Assembly (NCBI GenBank): GCA_948567375.1
Contig: OX419755.1
Location: 58,415,945 to 58,479,944, forward strand
DNA from: Lunularia cruciata
Taxonomy: Eukaryota; Streptophyta; Marchantiopsida; Lunulariales; Lunulariaceae
DNA: 64,000 nucleotides
Direction: 5' to 3'
Shown here: piece after piece, positions 46,975-60,000 of the stretch
How the letters are laid out: each line of letters opens with the position of its first letter
How positions within the stretch are numbered: position 1 is the stretch's first letter
Notes under the pieces: model-generated
Told to the model about the DNA's origin: nothing
What the model saw: the letters and a program-made list of their open reading frames with translations, nothing else
The model's database searches: none
Program-made: the position numbers and the translations under genes

Positions 46975-47265
46975 TGTTGTCCATTTTATATAACTTTTAA
47001 GTTAGAAAAATTTAAAAATAATAACGTTGCATGCCCCTATATCCTTATACTAGCATTTGCCCTACCATCCGGGAATGCATAATCACTATATCCAAAATTC
47101 CTTTAGAGAACGTTGCATACCCTTGTTGTCCATTCTATATAAGTTTTAAGTTAGAAAAATTTTTAAATGATAACGCTGCATACCCCTATACCCTTATACT
47201 AGAATTTGCCCTACCATCCGGGAATGAATAATCACTACCTCCCAAATTCCCTTCGTAGGTAGAGT
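46975..47265 (+). repeat. Direct tandem repeat, 149-bp period, two copies
   Basis: TGTTGTCCATT(T/C)TATATAA starts each copy, at 46975 and 47124. Both continue through CCCTACCATCCGGGAATG and end near AAATTCC. They differ by scattered substitutions. Confidence 0.85.
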
Positions 47266-49043
47266 TTGCGTAACATAACATAACATCTACCATTTCATTT
47301 CATCGTCTCGAATCCAATATAAATATGTTCTGACATGTGTTGTCAGCCAAGCATATAAGCTCTCTCTAAGTAAGATATCCACTGCAAACAATCACTATAA
47401 ATTACAACTTTAGGTATAGAATATTTGGTTGTAATTGATTTTCACCAAAATAGTGCCCGTGTTCTTGAAACCCAGTTCGTATATGAAACATAACCACTGC
47501 CACTGTATAACGCCTATCTTAAAGTGTGCAGTAAGGCCGACCTTATTCCTTACCTCGATGTGATGGATTAGAATTATTTATTTATTTATTTTATTCTATT
47601 ATTCAAGTTAATAGGTCGATTATGCGCTCTCAGCTTTAACAGTTTAGGTATTTCAAATATTGGGCCTGTGTAGGCTAGAAAGGATGAGAGGATAACTTGT
47701 TATAAAGGCCGAGAATGGAAACTTATATTTGCGTAATACATCAAAGTGGAAATTTTCTTTAAACAATAAGGAACTTCTTATATTAGAACTAGAAATAATA
47801 AAAGAAAAAGTTTTACGTGTACAAAATCTTGATTTTGTGTCATATCAATTCAAGGTACACCATGCAAAGGAAAGTTGAATTAATTTAAAATGCTCTTGAT
47901 AAACCTCTGGTGTCAAGGTCCTGTATAGATTTTCTTCAGTAATTTGCTTCCTTCATAGAATTCATCATAGCAGGATTTAAGATTTTTAACACATCTTTTA
48001 CTGAAAAATAACTAAAACATGAGATTTATCATAAGAGATTAAAGATTTTCTTTAACTGTGGGCCAAATATTAAAGTGAGCAATAAAGCAATACATTTTTT
48101 TTGATAGATTGCTCTTGTGTTAAGATGGGATGGTAATGTGCTAACTCTTTGGTGTATTTCAATCCTTCCAAGTGCAGTGAACAATTTTAAGCTGGACCTG
48201 AACAGTTTCAGAAATATTTGGTTAATATAAAACCAGCTATTGAAATACAAATTTATGCTTTTAATAACAAGTCTGTAGAAATAAGTCGTGCATTCCGTTT
48301 TATATGATAAATTTCTCTAAATCTTTCTTTAAGTTTAATTTAGAGTGGAACTTTTGGAATCACTTTGACTTTTTGTGTATATTCAATTCTAAGATTCTTC
48401 TGATTAAAAAGAGAAACTTACCCTACAATCTGAAACATCCTCGACATTATTAAGGCAGGAACTTTCATAATCATACATTTAATTTTTGTTATCATTATCA
48501 CCTGTTATATGTTAAAACTAAAAGCAAAACACATGAAGAATCGTAGACTATGTTGATATGTGCATTAGAGTGTCGAACGAAATTAGCCTACAATAATAGT
48601 GTCGCCCATTATTGGAGAATTTGTAGAACATTGCATTTTCATTATTTTCAATTCGATATTTTTGGACGCATGCTATACGTTTTACCAGTACGTTACAAGG
48701 TTTTAGGAAATTTTTCACTTATTGGAGAGTGTAGTTTTTTCAGTGTCGTATGTATGGTGATTTTGAAGTTGTGGGTACCACACGAATTTGAAGGTGCTTG
48801 ATTGGTTTCAGTGCAATGTTCGTTTGCAAAAGCTAGAGTTCCTGGTTGTATATTGATTGTGCTTGTTCTACGTTCTCACACAGAGTTTATATTCACGTCT
48901 CAATTTTGCTCACATTTATGAGCTACTTTCCAGAATGTCACATTATCTCCTCTCTTTCACTTTTGAGGCATATGATTAAGTATACATAGATGAATTTACA
49001 ACTTGCGCAGCAGTTATAGGGAGATGGATTATATGATACTATG

Positions 49044-49083
49044 ATGATGACCAAAACAATTCTAAGTTTGTTTTGGTCATCAT
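49044..49083. repeat. Perfect 16-bp inverted repeat with 8-nt loop
   Basis: ATGATGACCAAAACAA at 49044-49059 pairs perfectly with 49068-49083 around the loop TTCTAAGT. It lies in AT-rich intergenic sequence. Its role is unknown. It could be a small transposon remnant or a chance hairpin. Confidence 0.75.
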
Positions 49084-49868
49084 ACACAGGGAGCTACAAT
49101 TACCGTAAATTTGGTCGAGTACAGTTTTTATGCATACGCATGTACCATTAATCAGGAAACGCTGATTTGATCAGTTACGCAGCATTTCGCAATGCAGGCA
49201 TCTAATTTCACAAATGTCCTAGTTGCCAGTATTCCCGTGAAACGAACCGGAGGAAGCAACGCAAACTTGCACACACGAAAATGCAGAAGCATCGATGGCG
49301 ATGATGCAATAAAATGGAGATAAAATGAGGGGATCTAGTCGTTTTAGATTATCATGCTAGAAAATTTCGAGCAAGTCCGTGATTAATACATACAGAGTAC
49401 CATAAACTGACAGTATTGAACAAGACGTAAGAGCGAACAATGATGATTTTGCTCAAAACGCCAATTTGAAAAAACAATTGTTTCGTGAGATAACGCACGA
49501 TCAAAATCTTCATGGCTACTTGATTCAAGTTTATTAGCCGATGGTGCTGGTCTCATACCACTCCATCGCAGTAACTAAGACCTCAGTCCTAGTGCGATCG
49601 GCGACAGCGACGGGAAAAGAGCTAGGACAGAGCAGTCCTTTATCTTCAGTTTGTACCTACAGAAAGCCCGGTTTTCTTTCCACTGGTTGTCAGTCCTGTC
49701 CATCCAACCGTTTCGAGACCAGATTTCTGAAATTTACAATTGTCCATCATGAAGGGGTGGGGTGTCCGCTACTTTGACGACATATATACTGCTGCTTGCT
49801 TTGAAAGCTCAAATCTTCAGATCGAGCTCGTTATTTTCTCGGGAGAGGACTCCAGTCGGTCAAAATTT

Positions 49869-52217
49869 TTAGTCGGTACTTCCTGGCTGAGTTCCTAATA
49901 CTCCTGTATTACTCCAGCAAATAGGGATTGCCTTGGAAGCTGCAACAAGCGAATAAACGCACTTTGAGAGAATTGAATACAGGTACTGGGAGTGCAGACG
50001 TAGTGAAACTCCGTAGCGAGACAACCAAGAAACGCCTTTACAAATGATACGCCTATCTAGGTACCCATGGAAAAAGAAACCGATGGAATCATACTCAACA
50101 CTAACTGCGTCTGGAAAGACAGGAGGCACTCCAGTGAGGTTGTTGTAGGACAGATTACTGCAGATTCAACAAAATAAAAGAATGAATGTTTTGCAGATTT
50201 AGTTCGGGAGTACATACAATGTGCTAACTGTGCTTGCAAACTTGGGAATGACGCCTGTCAGGTTGTTGTAAGAGAGCTTACTGCATAATCAACAAAGAAA
50301 CAGACGACAGGTCTCAGTAACAAATCACATCTAACAAAAATATGCACGAATTTAAATGCGTTCACAACTTCAGGTACTGATTGTCAGGGTGAGCAGAGTT
50401 AACCACATGTACTAGGAGGCGACGTCAAGCCCTGCCGTTGTGTTGCGCACATTGGTTTCAACACTGTGGACCATGCGGTAAGTCTGGACTCCTATAACAT
50501 TCGTGAACCGAAACGATTCGACGGGACGGAGACTTACACAACGAGCAAACTAGCGATTTGCGTCAACTCCGCCGGTATTTCCCCCGTAAGTATATTATGG
50601 TCCATGCGCCTGTTGAACGGAGGATTAGATGTCAAGAGAAGAGGTAATACTGAGCTGCCAGTGCCTACGCAGTCGATGAAATCTGGGAAGTTCAGAAAAC
50701 AGTCTCTAGTAATCACATCTCATCTCTGCAGTCGGAAGAGTAAATCAGATTGTCCTAAAAGAGTCCGCCTCGAGCAAGTTCTGACAGGACATCAAATATT
50801 CAAAATCCAGGCAACATACTTACAAATACTTAAGCCTGCTAAGGAGCCCGAGTGATGCCGGTATAGTTCCTGTCAATGCATTCTGATATAAATCGAGGCT
50901 CGCGAGATTCGTGAGCTTGCCCAGCTCGGCAGGAATCGGCCCGTTAATCTGGTTGTTGAACAGCTCTCTGAAGAGTATAACCTGGTTAGAAACAACTATC
51001 GAGAAAAATTCTGTGAAAGATACAGACTATTGACATGTGGCCTCTATTGCAGGACGGCTAAGATACAGACTTCCAGATACGAATTGCAAGAGAATCCAAG
51101 CTAAAGTGAATGACGGGCGTGAGGGCCGAGCTTACAGATATTCAAGAGAAGCCAAATTGCCCAACTCGGGGACAAGCTTTCCAGAAAGAGACGAGTTGCC
51201 AAGATCACTGTCGAGAACAAGCGTGCATTCATCCATTAGAGCACAACATACTCAGCTCATTTACGCGCTGTAACTCGAGGATACAAATAACACAGTAACT
51301 CAAGTCACAGTAATGACTGCTGGGAGTTGCTGAAACCCACACTCTAATCACGTTGTTGTCGCTGTTGCATGTGACATGGAACCATGTGCACGGGTTCACC
51401 AAACTGTTATCCCAACTAGCGAGAACCTCCTCGGGGTCGTCCAAATTTTGCCGGAAGGTGTAGAGAGCATCGCCTGCAACACGAACAATTCCGATTCCTT
51501 CAAACGCTATTGGAAGTGTCCTCTATGAATATGAATCGAATACCAGAGGTGGGGAAAATCGACAAAGTCACTGTTCCAGCACAAATTTGGGGTGGCAACC
51601 ACGCGTTTCTGAGGAACTTGTAAAAGTCGGGTGCTTCAAGCACGACTGATGGTCGCCACCACTGGTTCGCCAAAGCACTACAGAAGGTCTCTAGCGCAAA
51701 TGGGTGCTCGACATGAGTCGCTGGACACAAGTTCATTGGCGTCCATTGGCCTCAACTCCTGTCCCCTGGGCACTTTGGATGTAACTACCACTCACACCTC
51801 AAATATCCTCCCAACACAGACTGTAGGATGTTACCGCCCATACTAAATTGAAGAGCAAATTTGCCAAGGTATTTGAACTGCGGTGCAATCTTCCTATAAC
51901 ACAGTGCACCCTGTACCGGTAGACTTTCCTGTCTAGACCGGGAAATCATGAAATTCAAGCACGCTAGAGGTGTTTTAAGCCACTCCACTCAAGGAACAGC
52001 GGTCTGTGGGCTGCGGATCTTCAACAGTAGAAACAACACCCAGCATATTGACCGCCACTCTATTGCACACAACACACGGGAAGGAGATACATGAATCATT
52101 GCCGATGGCGAAAGAGAGATACAGACCTTCAAGGTTAGCCACTGTCGCATATGGACTTGCAAGAAGCCATGTCAGGAATAGTATATGAACGCATACGCAT
52201 CGGACATGCTGAGACAT
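49869..52217 (-). CDS. SERK-like extracellular LRR protein without kinase
   Basis: Seven exons on the minus strand: 52217-52127, 51473-51341, 51207-51136, 50967-50824, 50609-50538, 50280-50218 and 50157-49869. They join in frame to 287 residues and a stop. Residues 1-26 look like a signal peptide ([17 protein letters not shown]). Residues 31-75 are the LRR N-terminal cap with [11 protein letters not shown]. Then come five or so LRRs ([49 protein letters not shown]). The 72-144-72 bp LRR exons with phase-2 introns are those of SERK-type genes. Two short extra exons repeat LSYNNLTGV. The last 80 or so residues match nothing I know and may be intron read-through. No transmembrane-plus-kinase part follows. 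It is either a secreted LRR1-type protein, a family that exists in plants, or a SERK-like gene that lost its kinase. SERK-type proteins are co-receptors at the plasma membrane. Confidence 0.75.
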
Positions 52218-54106
52218 TTTCTCTCTGCCGTCGAGTCTCGCTCCGAGACTGCTAAGAACAGTGCAATATCTTTCTAAGAGTTGCCGCTTACTAGGAGCTG
52301 TGCTGAGCTGCAAAAGGTATCATTCAGAGATCCAGTTACATGACATGCCTCGACCTGGTAGGATCAAGTGATATATAGTTGTCCACCTCCTCGCTTGTTG
52401 GTTCAGCTGGATCACGCACATCAGGTGTCCGTCTCCACTAGTTATTGAGCACCAATCTGAAAAACTCATTCAACGCTACTTGCTTTTGAAGATTGTCCGA
52501 TCCCGGGTCTACGGATCAATTGACGGAACTGCGATTGCTACGGTAACCATGAACCGATTTATCTCACCAAAATGCGGATCTCGGTCAGAGTTTTGGATAA
52601 TGATTTGTTTTCTATTATTTGAACCCAAAACCTTTCCCGTTCCGAGATTTCAGTTCGAATTTGTAAAGCCTCTAAAGTATTGGAGGTAAATCCCACGTAA
52701 CGGCAGATATGAATTCCGACAGATCTTTGCCCCAAACAGCGACCGTGTAACCCTAGTTTCTTCAACTCATTCTAGTACACATCCTCCTGGGCTACCAAGC
52801 AAAAATTGATGGATCATTAAAGGTCGATAAACTTAGAGCCGTGACCTGCGGCGGGTCGGCAGATCTGCCCCGCTGGGTAAGGTCGGGTCCGTCAGTAGGA
52901 GGAAAGGATTCTTCAATCGGTTGTCTGACGGTATGTAGAAACTACTCTCTCCCCCAACGACGTCATACCCACAGGACAACTCCACCACCAGATTCGCCCC
53001 CTCTCGCTCTTTACACAGGAATTGCATTCACTACACAGTACTACTGATATGAATTTGGAGTCCGAGATTTAGCCTGTTTATCTATCTATCTCCCTCACTA
53101 GATTGACACTCGAGCACGTGGCAGGCAGGGCAGGACAGCGCAGCTATTTAGAGCATATGTTCTGCAATCCTTTTGTTTCTTTAGCTCTTCGGTTACCGGC
53201 CTAGTCCAGCTCCGACGCTCTTGAATGAGGGTCACCTGCAGAGGAACCTTGCAAGACAGAGAGAGACAACCGAGTGCCGACAGACACGTGTATAAAAGCG
53301 CGTAGTAAGAGGAGATCTGGTCCAGTCATCAGTCAACGCCCAAGACTCTCTGCGGCTCATCAAACCTTGACCGCCCGACTCCCGGTCATGCTATCTATGT
53401 CCCCAGATGTTTTGGACATATGGCGGCCGGTGAATGTTTCATATGTACACCTCCCTTTGCATGTCTCTATAGCATATTTGATAGTCAGAAGTTCGTTTTA
53501 TTTTTATTTTTAAGAACAGAAGTAGAGATGCATGGAGATGAGAAGGAACATTGGCAGGGTGTCATTGTGAATGGACGCGTTGGTATTAATTAATTCTTAG
53601 TTTGGTAATACTTTACAATTAATCCCAGGCGAGGTCAACTTCAATAACTTCGATGTTAGGATTAAAATATTGAACACCTGTTGATCAAGTTACCCCAACC
53701 CACAGAGATGTATGGGTCGGCACCAACTACTGGAACTTTCAGGTACTAGACAAATCGCTTTCAAAGGGTGGAATTTGTAGTAAAGGATGAGTCCAAGAGT
53801 CTCCATCGAGGGTGAGGTTGGAGGAACGTAGCTGATTTGTGGTTGACCTTACTACAAAGGGTGACGGTGCACCAGTCACTGCCTCCTAGTTACTTCGCTT
53901 TCTACATAAGGATGACAATTTGACTTCGAGACAGCAACTACTACTACAACTTGAATATACAACTGGCTTGAAAGAAATAACGTAGCATAAGTTGAATACA
54001 GTCTACAGTCAAAAATTTCTCGGAGTGGACGATACATTTAGTGTTGCAAAGTCGGACAGGACATCTACAAAAGAACAGGGAAGGAGAAATATATGAGATT
54101 GGTTAC
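52218..54106. other. Intergenic, no gene supported
   Basis: It probably includes the promoter and 5' UTR of the minus-strand LRR gene. In-frame sequence upstream of its start (to 52313) is open, so a slightly longer N-terminus is possible, but the chosen Met gives a normal signal peptide. No other gene is evident. Confidence 0.45.
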
Positions 54107-54238
54107 TTAGGAAGCGAAGGCGAGTGTCTCAGTAGCACCGGCACCAATAGGTCGAACAAACCCGTTGAGGGTACGGGAGACAAAGATACCGGTGATGAAC
54201 GGTGATGTGTATGCCAGTTTTGCCAGGAGTAATGACGG
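54107..54238 (-). CDS. Possible terminal exon of an unrecognised gene
   Basis: On the minus strand an acceptor CCTTTCGCCGCCTCCAG is followed by 43 open codons and TAA. The peptide has LLLAKLAYTSPFITGIFVS and ends RPIGAGATETLAFAS. C is common in third codon positions, and the peptide looks like real coding sequence with a hydrophobic segment. Other exon-like pieces lie upstream on the same strand. One is at 55257-55338 (acceptor TTCTGGCAG, donor GTAAGC, peptide with NIWDFKTILAYVPSRYDSW). Another ends at 55000 at a strong GTGAGT donor. I could not join them in a consistent phase and recognise no family. They may be remains of a dead gene. Confidence 0.22.
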   Translation of the reverse strand, partial: PSLLLAKLAYTSPFITGIFVSRTLNGFVRPIGAGATETLAFAS

Positions 54239-56503
54239 CTGGAGGCGGCGAAAGGGGGCGCATCAAAGGGCCATGCATGTTTATGGTAAGAGTCAACGAG
54301 ATGCCATCATGGCGCCCTGTTTCCGTGTGACATCACGCAAGGCTTGATTCCAGTTCCGAACGTAAGCTTCATATGCTACAGTACAGCGTTGGTCTCCGCT
54401 TAGGGCATAGGGGGACTCGTACAGTACTCAAGTTCCCGGTTGATCGACCTTCTCGGACCTCAGCACTTCGACTTCCTCAGACCCCAGAACCGCGACTTGG
54501 AGATGACTTCTTTCGACCCACGGCGGGCTACACCCAGTCATATTTCCAACATTGCGCCTGGTTCGTGTGTGTGTATGCGTTCTTATGATTCCTGCTGAGT
54601 TGGTTGAGTATGAGGTTCACTATAGGGAGTGCGGCTGGATATGTTTACCGGTGCACTGGTATCCATGTGGAACGAGTCCGAAGAAGGCTTCCCGTAAGTT
54701 AGAGGGTTGAGGCTAAAGCTCTTGCTTTTATTCTTCACTTACCGTAGTTGATCAATAGTTGTTCGTCGAGTCTCCGGACGAGAAACAGTTTTAAGCGTTT
54801 TGCTCTCTTGCTCAATGAATCCGGTAACACACGTACCAAACAATGCGCTCTTTAAATTTATTGGATCTCTGACACTCAAACAAGGTTATTAACCTCATAA
54901 TTCGTCTAAGCAAGTGGTGCGTTGAATATTTTGCTCTGGTCAAACTACAAGTTAAACGTGGTCTCAATTAGCAATATGGAAAGTAGTTGGACAACTCACC
55001 GTCAAAATAGAATCCAGTAAACGGTAGTCCTCAACCCAGAAGAACGATCTCGAATAACCCTCTACGCGCAATATATCTCTTGAGCATACTCTTAATGCAA
55101 ACGGACTCCTCATTTGTCTACCGATTGCCCTTTCTTGTAAGTCGCCTTTGTAAGTTGTCGCCTTTCCCACCTCGCCTTTTGCCCACTTTGTAAGCACCCC
55201 ACCATCATATGTCTCGTGGCCTCATGTTTTACAAAGTAGAAGGTTTACCCGCTTACCAGCTATCATATCTACTAGGGACATATGCGAGGATAGTTTTGAA
55301 GTCCCAGATATTCATGTCTTCCTTTCCCTCAACTACTGCTGCCAGAATGTAATTGGTTGAAAGGAGTTTTCTGGATTCCGCACTTTAGCTCCTACACTTG
55401 ACACTTGACAGATACGATTGCAAGGGAGGAATCCCGTGTGAGCCTCTCTAAAATGCTCGTTTTAAATACGAACATGGTAGGCAGCGAATACTTTTCAGGC
55501 TATTGAACAAATACTTTGCTATCGGAATGTAAAAACTTTGCAATCTTCTCACAGCTACTTGTGAAATGTTCGAGAGAACAAGATTGACGCTGACGTAAAG
55601 TCAACTCATCCTAAAGAACCTGTAATGAGTTTGAAATAGCAACGCTACCTATGCTACATGCAAAAGTCAACTCCTTCAAGTTTCTCGGTTGTGAACTGGT
55701 CAATTTGAGAGCTCAGATCAACTCGCCAAAGCACCTTTTATGAGTCCAGTATTTTCCTTCACGGAGTACCAAGCATCCATAAAGAGAATTTCTTAACTTT
55801 TGATTAAGGATATCTATATATTGTTCATATCATATTTGTAGGGGAAGAAACCCTTCATTTTCTCATTCTTGTAAGTAAACACCTGAGTTGTTAGATAACA
55901 TTAAGCAAGAACATGAGACTGGAGGTACAAAAGAAAAGATTTCTGATATGAGGATGCAAGTTGATACTGTGGTTGACTGACCAGTATTAAAGTATTATTT
56001 TATACGGACCATCGAAAACTTTCTAAATATTTTTCTCAGTCTTTAAATGAGTTACTACATTGATTCTGTTGCCTGTTGAAGTCTATCTCAAGATTTAACT
56101 ATTTTTATAATTCTCCCAGTCATGTATCAGCCCCCTCTGTGTGTGATCATCCCAATGTAGCGAATAAATAGGATGCAGAGAATTTTGAAGGGGAAGTATG
56201 GCATTGGACCAAAACCGTTGGCTTCTGAAAGATACAAACCTTACTGCACATTTGGTCATACACCACCAATCTTCGGATTGGAAGAGTCGACCAGCAATCG
56301 ATAGCCTGCAGCGTGCAAAGACGTCCGGCAGATCTTGGGTTCCGGGTGCAAGGAGAGTTTTGCCGATCCTTGCAGTTCTTCAATGTTCGCGTAAATAAGC
56401 TACGGATTCCCGAAAACAAACCGTAAATTCTGGTAGTAACCGGTGGTTCAATTTTCTAACAAGGAATTGGACATTGTCCCGAGGAGATCTTCCCGCTATG
56501 GCG
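54239..56503. other. Mostly unassigned, with exon-like pieces on the minus strand
   Basis: Apart from the exon-like pieces near 55.0-55.34 kb noted with the preceding entry, I see no gene. The stretch 55,350-56,150 looks non-coding. The open frame at 56147-56419 (minus) lies just after the stop of the gene end at 56504 and is more likely its 3' UTR. Confidence 0.35.
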
Positions 56504-57053
56504 TCAGATCCACATTTCATCAACATCTGACAGTTCAGTACGCTCCAACTTCCACCTTTTGATCTCTAATATTTGGTCAAAGTCGACATGCAGACCCCGA
56601 GACTCGTCTGGACAGGCCTGGAGGTGGCAGGATTTTTCATAATCGTCCAGCAAGCAAAAAGCAGCATCCGCAGCAGCAAACATGGCTTGAGCCTGCAACA
56701 ATAATGTACCCGCGCAATAATGAGTGAGTCTCCTCGAATCACATGTTGGCGAATTCTGCCAATCGAAACTTTGACTATTCGTTATCAGCGTGCTACGCCT
56801 CTTTCTACTTCTATCCCAACTATGGAAGCACTGTCTACAATAATACTGTGCAGTACTGATAATTTGCCCGCAAGAACCAAATTTCAGCCATATGATTAGA
56901 CATGAAGTACTGGCGCCTTGATTGGGCTGGCAAATCTAGGGCCTTTCAGGCCATGTGTTGGTGGAGGAGCTCCTAAATTCCTTGTTGTATTTCCGATGTC
57001 TATCTTGTCTCGCTGACCACATTCTGCGTCTCCACAGTTCGTGACAAGAGATA
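56504..57053 (-). CDS. Last two exons of an unrecognised gene (5' part not found)
   Basis: On the minus strand, exon 57053-56911 has acceptor TTCATCTACTCAG and donor GTACTT. Exon 56692-56504 has acceptor TTATTGTTGCAG and ends in a stop. They join in phase 0 into about 109 codons. The first has NLGAPPPTHGLKGPRFASPI, a proline- and glycine-containing linker. The second has an alanine-rich start, then LLDDYEKSCHLQACPDES and an acidic end TELSDVDEMWI. I do not recognise the family. The matching phase and both good acceptors support a real gene end. Upstream exons should lie above 57,053, but I could not find them. The donor is weak. Confidence 0.35.
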
Positions 57054-60000
57054 CTGAGTAGATGAAAGTAGTGACAAGGACCATATAAACTATTTATACT
57101 TCTAGAGAAAAAGTTTCTAATTGAACTGATATTCTGTATGCTATTCTTTTCTTTGTTCATCTGACGCGTAGTTTATATAGTTCTCTCTAGTTAAACAAAG
57201 GTTATCCCAAAGATTGCAAACCAGGATCATAGAAATAAAAGAAGCCATGTATTGAAACATTGTAATTAAGTAAATTGTCATTTTGGATGGTGAGACACTA
57301 AATATTTTTAAGCTGAAATATGTAAAGTAAAAATATCATGACTTTTTAAAATAATATAAACTGTTTGTATTTTATATGCGAAATGAAGACGAGGAAATAC
57401 CTAAGCTTAGATTGAAAAAGTAACAAACACCTTTGCAACTTCATCATCCTAATAAAAGAATTTGGCAGACAGGAAAACACGAACAATTACTTTAAATGAG
57501 TTGAATTACCTTCTTTTCATTATCCGACAGTCCTAAAGAGAATTGTATTCATGTATTGTAGAGCACATGTTTTGAGGTCACTAGATTATCAGCAAATACT
57601 CAAAATATAATGCATGCATATTCTCTAACTTAGATAAGTCTGACGCATACAAGTGAAAATCCAGTATAGTATTTTCTATCTTTTAGGATCCAGACGTCAT
57701 CTATTTTATAATAAATAAAGGACGTGTTCTTTTATACAGTTTATATCGTAAAGGTCAAGTTCCATCACAAAATCGGGAGATCGATTAGCTTGTCGGGTGG
57801 TTTATGCATATCTATATTAAAAGCCAAGTAATATCATAACTTTCCTTGGATCTTTTTGATCCTTCATTACATGGATTTACTTTTATAGAAAAATAGATAA
57901 TGGAGCATTCAATAATTTTCAATTTTAAATATAAAAGAAGTTTTCTATTAGATTATAAGTATGTGAAATTTGGGACAAAGATTATATCATGTAAAAAAGA
58001 ATTTATTTGAAATGTAATAATAAATTGAACTTCAAGAGCTCTTTGTCGGGCATGCTCACCAAGAGTCCAAGTTAAGCACAGTCCTCTTCAGATCAATGAA
58101 AGATGCTCTAAGATGTTGTGCAGGAACATCTTAGAGTTATTTGAAGCATGCATATATATATTAGTTTCTGGTTTCTTTTTCTCTTTGCAGCCGTCTTCGT
58201 TTCTAAGACAAGTTTCATGGAAGAACACAAGCTATTTTCTACACATGGGAAACGGTAAAATCCACTTCACTTTTTCTCCTCATTCACCGCACCCTTACAG
58301 TATTATACAGAGTGCAAATAAACCAATCAAACCACTCTCGCTATGGTATGAGCTTGGCTACAATGTTGAAACATGATGCAGAAAGAATCTATAATCGTAC
58401 CTCAACATGCGACGACTATTTAACTATTCTGATTCTGATTGGCTGGAAGTGTTAGAATAGGAGGGGTGAGGTGGATGAGCAGAAAAGATGAAACGGGTTT
58501 ACAATTTCCCATGTAAAATTTTGTTGATATCTGAATCCAACCGTCTGCTGATAAACTAAACCACAATAAACGATACGACGAATTAACATCCACTGTACTA
58601 TTCCTTTCTTTCTCTTTAGTTAAACTTGAAGAAGGACGATACAGTACTTTTGACCACCTCGCGCTGACGGTTGACGCTGTAACTTCTACGTAAACTCTTG
58701 TACCTATTTGTCAAAAATCACGTGTATGACTCCCCTGCCGTAATGGCTTCGTAGTCCCTGAATCACGGAAAAGGAGATCTGCAGTAAACGGATACACGTG
58801 TATGGCAACTGCAGGGCTTGACATTGGACAACTGAAAGCTCGTCCGCGTGCCGTACAGACTTCTACCACGTCCGACTGACGTGGTAAGGGACCTGTTGGA
58901 AGATGGAACTGCGGTGATCTGAGAAGTCAATGGTCAAAATGTTTCATATATTAACAATCCACTTTCAAAACAGAATGCTTTTCCTCGTTAACGGTACAAC
59001 CGTTCCTTCACTGAATTTGCCTCCCTTTTCAACGTCCAGAAGAATGCACATAGAGACAGATGTGAACCACGCCTTCAGAGAATTTTCCTTATCCGATTTG
59101 GTGGGGTACTTGTAAGGGAAGGGAAAGTCCCCACCACTGGCTGGGTACCAGTCGAATAAAAGGACTGAAGAAGAGACCAGGAGAAAAGGGACAATGCTTA
59201 AAGTTCGCTTTACAGGTAGTGAGTGCTGTGTACTCTAGATTACAATTACTAGATGTTCATGTGTTTCTTATGTCCTTCATGAGTGGGAAAGCAAATTCAT
59301 CATTGTTAAGAAGTGTGGTGCTGTACCCCTTCTTCTTATTTAAGAAGCGGAAGAATTCAGACAACAGATTTATTGTATTCCGGCTTTTCAGCGAGATGGT
59401 TTCTCGATGAAATATTGGTAGTAATTTTCTTTGGAGATGACCTTCTGTGCCCTATTTATGAAGGGAAAGCTTGCCAATTTTGTGTATCTCTAACTACTGT
59501 AATGGTCTAGATTCACCTGAGTGGAGTACTTCATGTTGTTTGTTTTATCTTTTTGTTGTTTAGACCACTCTTTGACTTCACAAAGTGCCTTCCTCCTCCT
59601 TTCCAGTAAACAAGGAGCACTTTATGCTTTACAGTGCAGTCCTGTCTGTTTCATGAAGGATGCCTTTCGACGTTTAATTCGAATTTTTCTACCACAATAG
59701 TCGAGTCTTATCTCCATTGTACACAAAATCCATGGTAGATGTCATATGGATCCCCACCAAGTTTGACTTAATTGGTCAATTTGAACTGTATCGCATTCAG
59801 TTTGTCACCGATCTCTTACTACATCCACTTACTGTCGAGATTTGCAAATAACGTCACTCGTACTCGCTTGCTTGTAGGATGCCTTTCAGAGGCACGGACT
59901 ACTTTTCTGTATTTTCGTTCATAGTGGAAATGCATTCACTCGCCTGGACGGGGTCTTTGCGATCATATACCCCCATATTTTTATACATTTCCATTCATAA

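Larger units (their letters stand above)
45153..49868. other. Intergenic, no gene supported
   Basis: The left part probably includes the 5' UTR and promoter of PBRP. The frame at 45391-45807 (plus, 138 codons) has no recognisable domain. From about 47,280 to 49,000 the sequence is strongly AT-rich. A 149-bp direct repeat (46975-47265) and a perfect hairpin (49044-49083) are listed separately. I looked on the minus strand for a kinase domain belonging to the LRR gene and saw none. Confidence 0.5.

Noticed and set aside
47000..49860. Possible kinase exons for the LRR gene
   Set aside because: I found no glycine-loop, HRD or DFG motif in minus-strand frames of this AT-rich interval.
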